A DNA stretch of 7,082 nucleotides from an uncultured Lachnospiraceae bacterium (GCA_902783095.1 CACZPX010000128.1:1-7082); one strand, 5' to 3'. Counted from the first letter of the stretch, positions 1 through 6,538 are shown. The notes: generated by a model from the sequence alone, not told the origin. Numbers and translations: made by a program.

Positions 1-221
1 GAGCCGGCTTCACGCCGTCGTCTACTGCGGCGGAAGGGTTCGTGAACAAGCCTCAAGCTGTACATTCACGAAAGCCCTTAGCGAAGCGACGTCCGGAGCG
101 AGCCGGCCGAGGACAGCTTGCACCGCAAGGACGGCTCGCACCATCCGGCAAATCTGCGCTTAGTCGCTTTCGTGCCGTACAGCGGAGGCGTTCACGGGCC
201 GACGCCGCAGCCCGACCCCGT
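1..221. other. GC-rich non-coding stretch downstream of the reductase gene
   Basis: I see no convincing gene here. The open frames crossing it are rich in Arg, Ala and Pro and resemble no family. Three structural items can be seen. A long imperfect inverted repeat pairs 34-46 with 65-79: 13 base pairs, a 2-base bulge and an 18-base loop. A short tandem duplication, GGACAGCTTGCACC (111-124) and GGACGGCTCGCACC (129-142), matches at 12 of 14 positions. A 5-bp GC stem (195-199 with 210-214) lies just past the stop of the minus-strand reductase gene. None of the stems is followed by a T-tract on either strand, so I do not call a terminator. Confidence 0.5.
34..79. repeat. Imperfect inverted repeat / hairpin
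   Basis: The left arm AAGGGTTCGTGAA (34-46) is complementary to TTCACGAAAGCCCTT (65-79), with two extra bases in the right arm. The loop is about 18 bases. The stem would be stable in RNA from either strand. It lies roughly 140-190 bases past the end of the minus-strand reductase gene, so it could end or stabilise that transcript, or belong to whatever lies to the left of the window. There is no adjacent T-run. Confidence 0.6.
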
Positions 222-1400
222 TCAATACCGGAACATCTTCTTCATCACCGCGCTGCCGATCTTGTAGGCGGGCCCTTCCAGCTTCTTCTTTGCGGCTGCC
301 AGCTGCTCGCGGATGGCAATATGCTGCGGGCAGTGCGTCTCGCACAGGCCGCATTTTACGCAGTTGCCGGCGCCGGTGTAATCGTGGCGCAGGGTGGTGC
401 ACATCATGTATTCCTTTAGGGCGACAAACCTGCCGTCGCTTCTTAAGTGGTTGTAGGCCGAAAAGATGCCCGGGATGTCCACGCCCTTGGGGCAGGGCAT
501 GCAGTAGCGGCAGCCCGTACAGCCCACCAGTTCGTTCTCGCGGATGATGCGGCAGACGTCCGCGATCACCGCCTTCTCTTCCGCCGTCATGCTGTGGGGC
601 AGGCAGTCACTGGCCACGCGGACGTTTTCCGCAACCATCTCCGGCGTATTCATGCCGGACAGAACGCAGGTGACGCCGGGCTGATCCCACAGCCAGCGCA
701 GCCCCCACTCGGCAGGACTGCGGGCCGGATCGGCTGCCTTAAAACGCTCCACCGCCGCCTTGGGCAGGTTGTTGGCCAGCCGGCCGCCGCGCAGAGGCTC
801 CATGATGATCACCGGAATGCCCTTCTGTTCGGCATAGGCAAGCCCGGAGAGCCCCGCCTGGCTGTGCTCGTCCAGGTAGTTGTACTGGATCTGGCAGAAA
901 TCCCAGTCGTAGGCGTCCAGCAGCGCACAGAACGCGTCGGCGTTGCCGTGGTAGGAAAAGCCGATCTGCCCGATGGCGCCGCTCTTCTTTTTCTGCGCGA
1001 TCCAGTCTGCCAGGCCAAGGTCTTCCAGCCGGTGCCAGGCCGGCGCGTCGTTCAGCATGTGCATCAGGTAGTAGTCCACGTGATCCGTGCGCAGGCGCTT
1101 TAGCTCCTCGTCAAAGTAGCGGTTGGGATCATCCCCCGCCTTCAGGCGGTAGTGCGGCAGCTTGGTGGCGATCTTTACCCGGTCGCGGATCCCGCTGCGC
1201 TCCAGAATGGTGCCCAGCGCCGCTTCGTTTCCGCTGTACACGTAGGCGGTATCGAAATAATTGACGCCGGCTTCATAGGCGGCCAGGACCTCTTTTTCTG
1301 CCTTGTCGATATCGATCCTGCCGGCCGTGGAAGAAAAGCGCATGCAGCCGTAGCCCAGCGCCGAGATCTCGTTTCCGTATCGATCTTTTCTGTATTGCAT
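222..1400 (-). CDS. Aldo/keto reductase with C-terminal [4Fe-4S] domain
   Basis: This is a 392-residue cytoplasmic protein of the iron-sulfur aldo/keto reductase group (COG1453-like). Residues 1-280 form the reductase barrel, beginning with the conserved LGYGCMRF strand. The catalytic tetrad is visible: Asp50 and Tyr55 in the FDTAYVY segment, Lys80 in KIATK, and His114 in YYLMHML. Residues 290-360 hold two ferredoxin-like motifs, C294-C297-C300-C303-Pro and C347-C350-C353-C357-Pro, which should bind two [4Fe-4S] clusters. By family knowledge it would reduce carbonyl groups using NAD(P)H, or pass electrons through the clusters; the substrate is unknown. The start is supported by GGAG at 1410-1413, nine bases upstream. 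It is read alone, divergent from ogt, with a leader of about 110 bases. The family call is firm, the physiological role is not. Confidence 0.93.
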   Translation of the reverse strand: MQYRKDRYGNEISALGYGCMRFSSTAGRIDIDKAEKEVLAAYEAGVNYFDTAYVYSGNEAALGTILERSGIRDRVKIATKLPHYRLKAGDDPNRYFDEELKRLRTDHVDYYLMHMLNDAPAWHRLEDLGLADWIAQKKKSGAIGQIGFSYHGNADAFCALLDAYDWDFCQIQYNYLDEHSQAGLSGLAYAEQKGIPVIIMEPLRGGRLANNLPKAAVERFKAADPARSPAEWGLRWLWDQPGVTCVLSGMNTPEMVAENVRVASDCLPHSMTAEEKAVIADVCRIIRENELVGCTGCRYCMPCPKGVDIPGIFSAYNHLRSDGRFVALKEYMMCTTLRHDYTGAGNCVKCGLCETHCPQHIAIREQLAAAKKKLEGPAYKIGSAVMKKMFRY

Positions 1401-1517
1401 TCTGTGATTCTCCGTTTAATGACAGGCGCACGGCGCCCCGCCGCCCGGGCCGGCGTGCTGCAGGGTGATTTTACACTGCTCCTGCGGCAGGTTTGCCGGT
1501 TGGCGGCTTCGTAGCAT

Positions 1518-1546
1518 ATATTACTAAAAATATGAGCTTCCTGCAA
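1518..1546 (-). promoter_or_regulatory. Candidate promoter for the aldo/keto reductase
   Basis: Read on the minus strand, TTGCAG (1541-1546) is separated by 17 bases from TAATAT (1518-1523), in the only AT-rich patch of this intergenic region. Each box is a partial match to the sigma-70/sigma-A consensus (3 of 6 and 4 of 6). Transcription would begin near 1511 and give a GC-rich leader of about 110 bases containing the palindrome CCTGCGGCAGG (1481-1491). Confidence 0.42.
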
Positions 1547-1573
1547 CGCGGGATACGAAAAAGCGAGGAATGA

Positions 1574-1582
1574 TGGTATACT
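1574..1582 (+). promoter_or_regulatory. ogt: Candidate extended -10 promoter for ogt
   Basis: TGGTATACT has the TGN extension followed by a 5-of-6 match to TATAAT. No clear -35 box lies 16-18 bases upstream, which extended -10 promoters can tolerate. Transcription would start near 1589, about 100 bases before the chosen ogt start. The leader carries a small hairpin, CCTGC-gtga-GCAGG (1596-1609), with a GNRA-type loop. Confidence 0.45.
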
Positions 1583-1688
1583 TGCGGCGTGACTGCCTGC
1601 GTGAGCAGGTGTCAAAAGCAAATACGGACGCGGCGGCACGGCTGACATGTGCGCCTGCCAAAGCCGGCGCGAAAAGCGCGGAGGAATG

Positions 1689-2258
1689 ATGGATCTCTTT
1701 ACAAAAAAACCGACTGAACTAAGAAGCGGAGTAAACCGCGCGGGAACGGAAGACGCGCTCTATACCTGGACCTACGCATCCCCCACGCCGTTTGGCGGCA
1801 TTGCGATCGCCGCGACCGACGAGGCCGTCACGGCCGTCTGGTTCGCAGACCGGACCAGGACGGTCCCCATAGACCGGAATCTGGCGCAGACGGCACAGAC
1901 GCCGCTGATCGCAGAGACCTGGCGCTGGATCACCGCCTACCTGGCCGGCCGCCGGCCAGACCCAGCCGCCATCCCCATAGCGGTGGGCGGCTCGGACTTT
2001 CGCAGGGAGGTGCTCTCTTTTATCCGGACCATTCCCTACGGCCAGGTCACCAGCTACGGAGAGATCGCCGTGGAGATCGCGCGCCGGCGCGGCATTGAAA
2101 AAATGGCCGCCCAGGCGGTGGGCGGCGCGGTGGCGAGCAACGACATCCTGCTGCTGATCCCCTGTCACCGCGTGGTGGGCGCGCACGGCAGGCTGGGCGG
2201 CTACAACTGCGGGCTGGATATCAAGCGATGGCTGCTGAAGCTGGAACGGGAGGAATAA
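1689..2258 (+). CDS. ogt: Methylated-DNA--[protein]-cysteine S-methyltransferase (Ogt/MGMT type)
   Basis: This is a suicidal DNA-repair protein that moves the alkyl group from O6-alkylguanine onto its own cysteine. With the start chosen here it has 189 residues, usual for the family. The N-terminal part (about 25-60) has the SPTPFGGIAIA strand pattern of the methyltransferase ribonuclease-like domain. The C-terminal DNA-binding domain (about 103-187) shows IPYGQVTSYGEIA and then IPCHRVVG with the acceptor Cys159. The arginine finger of human MGMT (Arg128, in ARAVGGA) is Gln142 here (AQAVGGA), a variant I recall in other Firmicute homologues. The start is uncertain. ATG codons at 1686 and 1689 both follow GGAGG (1680-1684), and 1689 has the better though still short 4-base spacing. 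An in-frame ATG at 1647 has no ribosome binding site and adds an uncharacteristic Arg/Lys-rich tail. The gene stands alone, convergent with the amidohydrolase cluster. Confidence 0.93.
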   Translation: MDLFTKKPTELRSGVNRAGTEDALYTWTYASPTPFGGIAIAATDEAVTAVWFADRTRTVPIDRNLAQTAQTPLIAETWRWITAYLAGRRPDPAAIPIAVGGSDFRREVLSFIRTIPYGQVTSYGEIAVEIARRRGIEKMAAQAVGGAVASNDILLLIPCHRVVGAHGRLGGYNCGLDIKRWLLKLEREE

Positions 2259-2298
2259 AAAGAAAATCCCCCGGCATGCAAGCTTCTCATGCCGGGGG
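2256..2298 (-). terminator. Intrinsic terminator of the minus-strand amidohydrolase/symporter cluster
   Basis: A perfect 11-bp stem, CCCCCGGCATG (2268-2278) with CATGCCGGGGG (2288-2298), encloses a 9-base loop. Read on the minus strand the stem is followed by ATTTTCTTTTTATT, a typical U-tract, so it ends transcription coming from the gene that stops at 2321. On the plus strand the stem is followed by TACCTAAG, so it should be weak for ogt, although the hairpin sits 9 bases past the ogt stop. The minus-strand T-tract overlaps the ogt stop codon (2256-2258). Confidence 0.9.
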
Positions 2299-2320
2299 TA
2301 CCTAAGGGAAAGAGGAGTTA

Positions 2321-3613
2321 TCAGATACGACCTCCTATTGTCTCTGTTTGATCTTCTGCCTTGTACAGCATACCTTCTTTCATGACAAAGCCGCAGGATC
2401 TTAAGAAGTTCTCGTCGTAGATGTCACGCTTCCAGCCGGAGATATCGGCGCACTTGCCCACTTCCAGCGTACCGGTGATCTTGTCTACGCCGCAAATCTC
2501 CGCGTTCGTTTTGGTGGCCGCCTTCAAGATGCGGAAAGGATCCACGTCGTTGAAGTACATCTTCATGCTGCGCACCCAGGCCGCATACTCCCAGCCGCTC
2601 TCGTAGTTGTTGTGGATCGTCACGAAGTCGGTGCCGTAGCCCAGCTTGATCTTGCTCTCCAGGATGATCCTTCTGCCTTCGATCATGCGGTCCTGATAGA
2701 AGTGCAGCTTGTCGTGGAAGGGTTTCGCCTTCTTGAGCATCGTCTCTTCGTCGTTTTCAATGCAGTCCTGATACGGGCAGAAGGTGGGCACCAGATAGGT
2801 CCCCGCCGCTTCGATCATGGCCGCGGTCTCCTTGTCCATCATGGAACCGTGCTCCATGCCGTCGATGCCGAAGTTCACAAGCTTCTGCATCAGTGCCGGG
2901 CCGTACACGTGCGCGGTGACGGGAATGTGCACTTCCTTGGCGGTGTCGAAGATGGCCTGCAGTTCGGAATCGCTCATCTGGATATCTTCCGGATCATCGT
3001 TTGGAGTGGCATAGCCGCCGGTCGCCATGATCTTGATGAAATCCGCGCCGATCTTCTTGTCGCGGCGCACCGCTGCGCGGAAGAATTCCGGACCGTCGCC
3101 GGTGCCTTTATACTGTACATGCTCCATCCAGTCCATCAGGTCCGGATTGGAGCGGACACTCTGTGTCAGGTCGCCGTGGCTGCCGGTGGTGCCCAGCAGG
3201 TGCGGTGCTACGACCATCCTCGCGCCGGGAAGATATCCCTCGTTGATGGCCCTCTTTACATCCAGTTCATACGACTCTTTGAACCAGCCGATGGAACGGA
3301 TGGTGGTAAAGCCTGCGTGCAGGCTGCGCTCCGCGCAGTGATAAGCGGCCAGTGCGCGGTAGCCGTCGGAATTGTAGATCGTGTCCAGGTAGACGTCGTG
3401 CCAGTCAAAGAACGGCGTATGGACGTGGGCGTCGATCATTCCGGGCGTTACGGTCATATCGGAAAGGTCGATCACTTCCGTGCCTTCGGGGGAGGCGACC
3501 GTCTTGCCGATCTCCTTGATCACCCGTCCCTCGACCAGGATCTCCATGTTGTCAAAGAGCTGGTCGTGCACGCCGTCGTACAGCTTTCCGCATTTGATCT
3601 TTGTATACTTCAT
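2321..3613 (-). CDS. Metal-dependent amidohydrolase (A), imidazolonepropionase/prolidase-like
   Basis: This is a 430-residue cytoplasmic hydrolase of the amidohydrolase superfamily, with no signal peptide. Residues 1-57 and about 380-420 form the split beta-sandwich; the barrel lies between. The metal-site set is complete: His63 and His65 (DAHVH), Lys194 (DFIKIMATGG, the residue usually carboxylated), His235 (VTAHVYG), His255 (MEHGS) and Asp329 (GYGTDF). The FIKIMATGG and GSHGD (His146) signatures place it near the group that includes Xaa-Pro dipeptidases and N-acyl amino acid hydrolases, so cleavage of an amide or peptide bond is likely, but the substrate cannot be read. The C-terminus is slightly unusual: ADISGWKRDI replaces the common ADLVVLDGNP-type strand. 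The start has GGGGGA seven bases upstream. It is the last gene of the cluster, 96 bases after the symporter, and ends before a strong terminator. Confidence 0.92.
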   Translation of the reverse strand: MKYTKIKCGKLYDGVHDQLFDNMEILVEGRVIKEIGKTVASPEGTEVIDLSDMTVTPGMIDAHVHTPFFDWHDVYLDTIYNSDGYRALAAYHCAERSLHAGFTTIRSIGWFKESYELDVKRAINEGYLPGARMVVAPHLLGTTGSHGDLTQSVRSNPDLMDWMEHVQYKGTGDGPEFFRAAVRRDKKIGADFIKIMATGGYATPNDDPEDIQMSDSELQAIFDTAKEVHIPVTAHVYGPALMQKLVNFGIDGMEHGSMMDKETAAMIEAAGTYLVPTFCPYQDCIENDEETMLKKAKPFHDKLHFYQDRMIEGRRIILESKIKLGYGTDFVTIHNNYESGWEYAAWVRSMKMYFNDVDPFRILKAATKTNAEICGVDKITGTLEVGKCADISGWKRDIYDENFLRSCGFVMKEGMLYKAEDQTETIGGRI

Positions 3614-3641
3614 ATCAATTCCCCCATTCTTTCGAATACTC

Positions 3642-3660
3642 TCGGTCCGTTACAGTTATC
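3642..3660 (-). repeat. Inverted-repeat arm upstream of amidohydrolase A
   Basis: Read on the minus strand this is GATAACTGTAACGGACCGA. It matches the plus-strand sequence at 5181-5199 at 18 of 19 positions, 15 of them contiguous. It lies 29 bases upstream of the amidohydrolase A start, between a possible -35 (TTGATA) and a weak -10 (TATTCG) on the minus strand. It may be an operator. Confidence 0.6.
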
Positions 3661-3691
3661 AAAGCAAATACAAGCCCCTTATAGTCCCCGT

Positions 3692-3719
3692 AGCCCGAAG
3701 GCCGCAGCATTACGCTGCG
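3692..3719 (-). other. Small hairpins at the 3' end of the symporter gene
   Basis: Two short stems lie at the symporter stop codon. CGCAGC/GCTGCG (3703-3708 and 3714-3719, 5-base loop) spans the stop. A 4-bp stem (3692-3695 with 3700-3703) closes a UUCG tetraloop on the minus-strand RNA. They share bases, so only one can form at a time. Neither is followed by a U-tract, so they look more like RNA-stability or spacing elements within a polycistronic transcript than a terminator. Confidence 0.35.
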
Positions 3720-5146
3720 ACCTTGTTGGACTTCTGGGTAGCCAGAGATACGACGATCAGCGCGATCACGGCAACCGGCAGAGCCGCAAAGATGGTCTGC
3801 ACGCCGGTGACCTTCTGGAGTTCCCACTCCCAGCTGATCGTGATCAGAGTACCAAGCGCCATGGATACGACACCGCCCCACTTGGTCGACTTCTTCCACA
3901 GAAGGGCGCCAAGGATGGCGGGCGTCATGCCTGCGGCGGATATCGTATAGGCCCAGTATTGTATGGCCAGTACCGAAGGGAAGAGCTGCAGGATACCGAA
4001 TGCAAACACGCCGGCCACCAGAATGAAGATACGGGTGACCTTCAACTGCTGCTGCTCAGTGGCGTTCTTGTTGATCTTGTTCTTGTAGATATCCAGCGTG
4101 AAGTTGGAAGCGCCGGACAGCAGGTAGGAGTCACCGGTCGTCACGGAGAAGGCGCCTGCCGCAGCCAGCACGATGCCGCCGAGGATGGTGGGCATCAGGG
4201 TGGCGGTGGAGATCAGAGCCTGGGAAGCCGAGATGTTGGCGCCGAACCACTGCTTAGCCGTGAAGGCATAGAACGCAACGATGGTGTTGATCACCAGAGC
4301 TGCGATACCGGTGCCGAACAGGCTGAAGCGTGCGGTCTTCAGATCCTTCGCGGAGTTGATTCTCTGATAGTAGTTCTGGTCGCCGATGGTCAGGAAGAAC
4401 AGCGGGACATAGCCGCCGAGCCACTGCCAGAAGTTTGCGGTGGTGCCGAAGAAGGTCAGCTCGCCGGGGTTGTTGGCCTTGGCATAGTCGACCATGGCGC
4501 CGAAGCCGCCGACCGCGTTGAACAGGACCGGCAGGCCGATCAGCAGACCGATGACCATCAGGAACGCGGACATTGCGTCTGTTGCCGCGACGGTTCTAAG
4601 ACCGCCGCCGAAGGCCAGACCGACGATCAGGACTGCACCGATCAGACGGCCCCACACGACCGGAACGCCGAGGGTGGCGTACAGGATGTTGGCCAGGCCG
4701 CTGAACTGATAGGAAACGATGGAGATCATGGACAGCATCAGGATCGCGCCGGCGAAGGTACGGGCATTGGAGCCGAACTTCTTTTCAATGAGCTGTGCGC
4801 AGGTGATGCAGCCGCTTTCACGGATCTTCGGGGCAATGATGCCCAAGAAGGTGAAGGAAAGCAGCGGAGGGATCGAGAAGCAGATACCCGTCCAGATACC
4901 AAAGTTGTAAGTTAAGCTGTTGCCGCCGCCGGCGACGGTGCCGTTACCGGTGTAGGTAGCCAGCATGGTGCCGAGTGCGACCAGCTTGCCAAGGGAACCG
5001 CCGGCCAGGAAGAATTCCTTGGTGCCGCTGCCTTTGGCTTCCAGCTTCTTTTCCTTGTTGAACATGTACATGCCCAGGAGGGCAAGACCTACCAGGTAAA
5101 TGACTACGATAACGAGCATACCCGGTCTTGTTTCAAGTTGATGCAT
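3710..5146 (-). CDS. Sodium:solute symporter (SSS family)
   Basis: This is a 478-residue polytopic membrane transporter of the SSS (SLC5-like, LeuT-fold) family, which couples Na+ entry to solute uptake. The N-terminus starts a membrane helix at about 11-28, followed by the family pattern around SLGKLVALGTMLATYTGNGT (51-70). The central signature GDQNYYQRINSAKD (255-268) corresponds to the GQDxxQRxxAAKD motif of SSS proteins. The segment GAFSVTTGDSYLLSGASN (331-348) corresponds to transmembrane helix 8, where Thr336 and Thr337 align with the Na+-binding Ser/Thr pair of PutP. Around 12-13 hydrophobic segments can be counted by eye. AGGAG at 5153-5157, six bases upstream, fixes the start. It lies between two amidohydrolases on the same strand, which suggests that it imports their substrate. 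Substrate specificity cannot be predicted within this family; similarity to a pantothenate, proline or nucleobase carrier is not evident. Confidence 0.93.
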   Translation of the reverse strand: MHQLETRPGMLVIVVIYLVGLALLGMYMFNKEKKLEAKGSGTKEFFLAGGSLGKLVALGTMLATYTGNGTVAGGGNSLTYNFGIWTGICFSIPPLLSFTFLGIIAPKIRESGCITCAQLIEKKFGSNARTFAGAILMLSMISIVSYQFSGLANILYATLGVPVVWGRLIGAVLIVGLAFGGGLRTVAATDAMSAFLMVIGLLIGLPVLFNAVGGFGAMVDYAKANNPGELTFFGTTANFWQWLGGYVPLFFLTIGDQNYYQRINSAKDLKTARFSLFGTGIAALVINTIVAFYAFTAKQWFGANISASQALISTATLMPTILGGIVLAAAGAFSVTTGDSYLLSGASNFTLDIYKNKINKNATEQQQLKVTRIFILVAGVFAFGILQLFPSVLAIQYWAYTISAAGMTPAILGALLWKKSTKWGGVVSMALGTLITISWEWELQKVTGVQTIFAALPVAVIALIVVSLATQKSNKVAA

Positions 5147-5180
5147 AGTATTCTCCTCTCTCTTTATTTTGAATTGGCCT

Positions 5181-5199
5181 GATCACTGTAACGGACCGA
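5181..5199 (+). repeat. Inverted-repeat arm upstream of the symporter gene
   Basis: The plus-strand sequence GATCACTGTAACGGACCGA matches the minus-strand arm at 3642-3660 at 18 of 19 positions. The two arms are inverted and bracket the symporter gene. Each lies in the upstream region of a cluster gene, but in opposite orientation relative to that gene. Confidence 0.6.
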
Positions 5200-5214
5200 A
5201 ACGTGATTTGCCAA
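5185..5214 (-). promoter_or_regulatory. Candidate internal promoter of the symporter gene
   Basis: On the minus strand TTGGCA (5209-5214; 5 of 6 to consensus) is followed after 18 bases by TACAGT (5185-5190; 4 of 6). The start site would be near 5178, giving a leader of about 30 bases with a good ribosome binding site. The boxes are imperfect, so the gene may instead depend mainly on read-through from amidohydrolase B. Confidence 0.38.
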
Positions 5215-5252
5215 TCAGGTTCAGGTTGATGACGCAGCGGACGGTCCTATAC

Positions 5253-5271
5253 CGCAGGCTCTATGCCTGCG
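5253..5271 (-). other. Hairpin 10 bases after the amidohydrolase B stop
   Basis: CGCAGGC (5253-5259) and GCCTGCG (5265-5271) form a perfect 7-bp stem with a 5-base loop, 9-10 bases past the stop codon on the minus strand. The following minus-strand sequence is GTATAGGACC, with no U-tract. It is therefore more likely a barrier to 3' exonucleases or a weak attenuator between amidohydrolase B and the symporter than a full terminator. Confidence 0.45.
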
Positions 5272-5280
5272 CCGCCGCGC

Positions 5281-6471
5281 TTATACGGGCTCGCCGCCCT
5301 TGTACACGCACACCAGCTCGTTCATGTAGGCGGATACGCCCTCGGTGAGCGGGTTGGCGTTCAGGATCACGAAGTCGGCCGTAAAGCCCTCTTCCACCGC
5401 GCCGTAGTTTTTGATGCCCAGCGTCTCGGCGGAGTGGACCGTGGAACAGCGGAGCACTTCGTCTTTGGGCATGCCGTAGGCTTCCATGGCGAGCATTTCC
5501 ACCAGGCCGGACGGATGCGGGCCGAAGTTTGCGGAACCCGCGTCGGAACCCATGATGATGTTGGTGCCGATCTCCATGGCTTTGGCAAAAGAGGCCTTCT
5601 GCTTGATGGTCACAAGCTCCGACTTGTCCACGATGATGTCCGCCACGACGCCGCGGCTCTCCGCCAGCATCTTGTAAACGGCGAGGGTGGGGACCCACGT
5701 CTGGCCGTGCTCCTTCATCTGCTGCAGGATCTCCGGCGTCATCTCCGCGCCGTGCTCGATGGTATCGATGCCCGCGTCCACGCACTTGCTGATGGCGTCA
5801 TAGGACAGGGCGTGCGCCGCGACCTTCATGTTCAGGCGGTGCGCCTCGTAGGCGATGGTCTCCAGCTCCTTGGGGGAGTACATGCAGGGACCCACGTCCT
5901 CCAGACCTGCCGCGCCGCCGCTGGCCATGATCTTGATCCAGTGCGGACCGGCGATCTTATGGGCGACGTACATGGCCTTGAGCTGCTTGATCTTGGCGAT
6001 CAGCTCGGCCTCGGTGTCGCAGATGGTGCCGATCATCGGGCAGTGGCCGTAGGAGCCCTGAATGGCGCCGCCGCAGGGGATGATGCGGCAGCCGGGCACG
6101 ATGCCGCGGTTGATGGATTCTGCCAGCGGGAACGCCGTGTCGTGGCAGCTGCCCACGTCGCGGGTGTAGGTCACGCCGGCCTTTAAGGAACGCAGGGCGT
6201 TCTCACACCCTCTGGCAAAGCTCACAAAGTCGCCGTCCACAACGGTGTCGGTCATCGGGTCGGGCGAACGGCCGTCCCAGACCAGATGCACGTGCGCGTC
6301 GATCAGGCCGGGAGCCACAAACTTGCCTTCGCAGTCCACGACCTTGGCGTCGGCCGGGATCTCCGTGCAGGCGGCAAACTTGCCGTCCGTCACCTTCAGG
6401 CACTGGTTCTCCTTCAGAACCTTGTTGCGTACGTCCACGACAGTCGCATTCTTCAAATATAAATCTGCCAT
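5281..6471 (-). CDS. Metal-dependent amidohydrolase (B), imidazolonepropionase/prolidase-like
   Basis: This is a 396-residue cytoplasmic hydrolase of the same superfamily branch as amidohydrolase A, but clearly diverged from it. The N-terminal beta-sandwich (1-55) leads into GLIDAHVH with His60 and His62. Then come Lys180 (HWIKIMASGG), His220 (VAAHALS), His240 (IEHGA) and Asp310 (GSDAGS), a complete binuclear or mononuclear metal site. YGHCP (His143) matches the position of GSHGD in protein A. The C-terminus ends in the typical TADFVILNANPL ... VYKGGEPV strand. By family knowledge it cleaves an amide, peptide or cyclic amide; the precise substrate is unknown. AGGAGG at 6477-6482, five bases upstream, supports the start. 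It is the first gene of the cluster, 134 bases before the symporter, and is divergent from the regulator at 6676. Carrying two related hydrolases suggests sequential or complementary cleavage of one imported substrate class. Confidence 0.92.
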   Translation of the reverse strand: MADLYLKNATVVDVRNKVLKENQCLKVTDGKFAACTEIPADAKVVDCEGKFVAPGLIDAHVHLVWDGRSPDPMTDTVVDGDFVSFARGCENALRSLKAGVTYTRDVGSCHDTAFPLAESINRGIVPGCRIIPCGGAIQGSYGHCPMIGTICDTEAELIAKIKQLKAMYVAHKIAGPHWIKIMASGGAAGLEDVGPCMYSPKELETIAYEAHRLNMKVAAHALSYDAISKCVDAGIDTIEHGAEMTPEILQQMKEHGQTWVPTLAVYKMLAESRGVVADIIVDKSELVTIKQKASFAKAMEIGTNIIMGSDAGSANFGPHPSGLVEMLAMEAYGMPKDEVLRCSTVHSAETLGIKNYGAVEEGFTADFVILNANPLTEGVSAYMNELVCVYKGGEPV

Positions 6472-6538
6472 CGTCTCCTCCTTAATTTTTGTAATCCAAA
6501 CCTGACGAAAGACTCACGAATTTCTAAAATTAAGATAA

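Larger units (their letters stand above)
5173..5215. repeat. Bipartite dyad overlapping the symporter promoter
   Basis: On the plus strand ATTGGC (5173-5178) and ATCAC (5182-5186) are mirrored by GTGAT (5203-5207) and GCCAAT (5210-5215), with a 16-base centre. The dyad could be an operator, or a hairpin in longer read-through RNA. It covers the candidate symporter -35 and -10 boxes and contains the conserved repeat at 5181-5199. Confidence 0.5.

Noticed and set aside
42..419. A 125-codon plus-strand open frame at the left edge
   Set aside because: Its composition is Arg/Ala-biased low-information sequence, it overlaps the 3' end of the reductase gene, and it shows no recognisable motif.
447..1103. 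A 218-codon plus-strand open frame over the aldo/keto reductase
   Set aside because: It is in-register antisense to a gene with an intact catalytic tetrad and iron-sulfur motifs, and there is no ribosome binding site worth noting.
1647..1688. An upstream in-frame start for ogt
   Set aside because: No ribosome binding site precedes 1647, and the extra residues are Arg/Lys-rich and not typical of Ogt. GGAGG at 1680-1684 points to 1686 or 1689.
2268..2298. The hairpin as a terminator for ogt on the plus strand
   Set aside because: The plus-strand sequence after the stem has no T-run, while the minus-strand side has a clear one. I assigned it to the minus-strand cluster, with at most weak bidirectional action.
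2612..4915. A 767-codon open frame on the plus strand, antisense to the symporter and amidohydrolase A
   Set aside because: It is in codon register with both minus-strand genes, so it stays open because those genes avoid TTA, CTA and TCA codons over this span. Its product is rich in His, Asp, Gly, Gln and Arg, has no family pattern, and spans two well-recognised genes and their gap.
3642..5199. The inverted repeats as ends of a transposon carrying the symporter
   Set aside because: No transposase lies between them, no target-site duplication is visible outside the arms, and the arms stop matching abruptly. I kept them as operators or of unknown role.
5253..5271. The hairpin as an intrinsic terminator of amidohydrolase B
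   Set aside because: No U-tract follows on the minus strand, so termination is not supported by sequence.
5263..6186. A 307-codon plus-strand open frame over amidohydrolase B
   Set aside because: It has the same in-register antisense origin. Its translation is His/Asp/Gly/Val-rich without domains, and the minus-strand gene has a complete metal site and a strong ribosome binding site.
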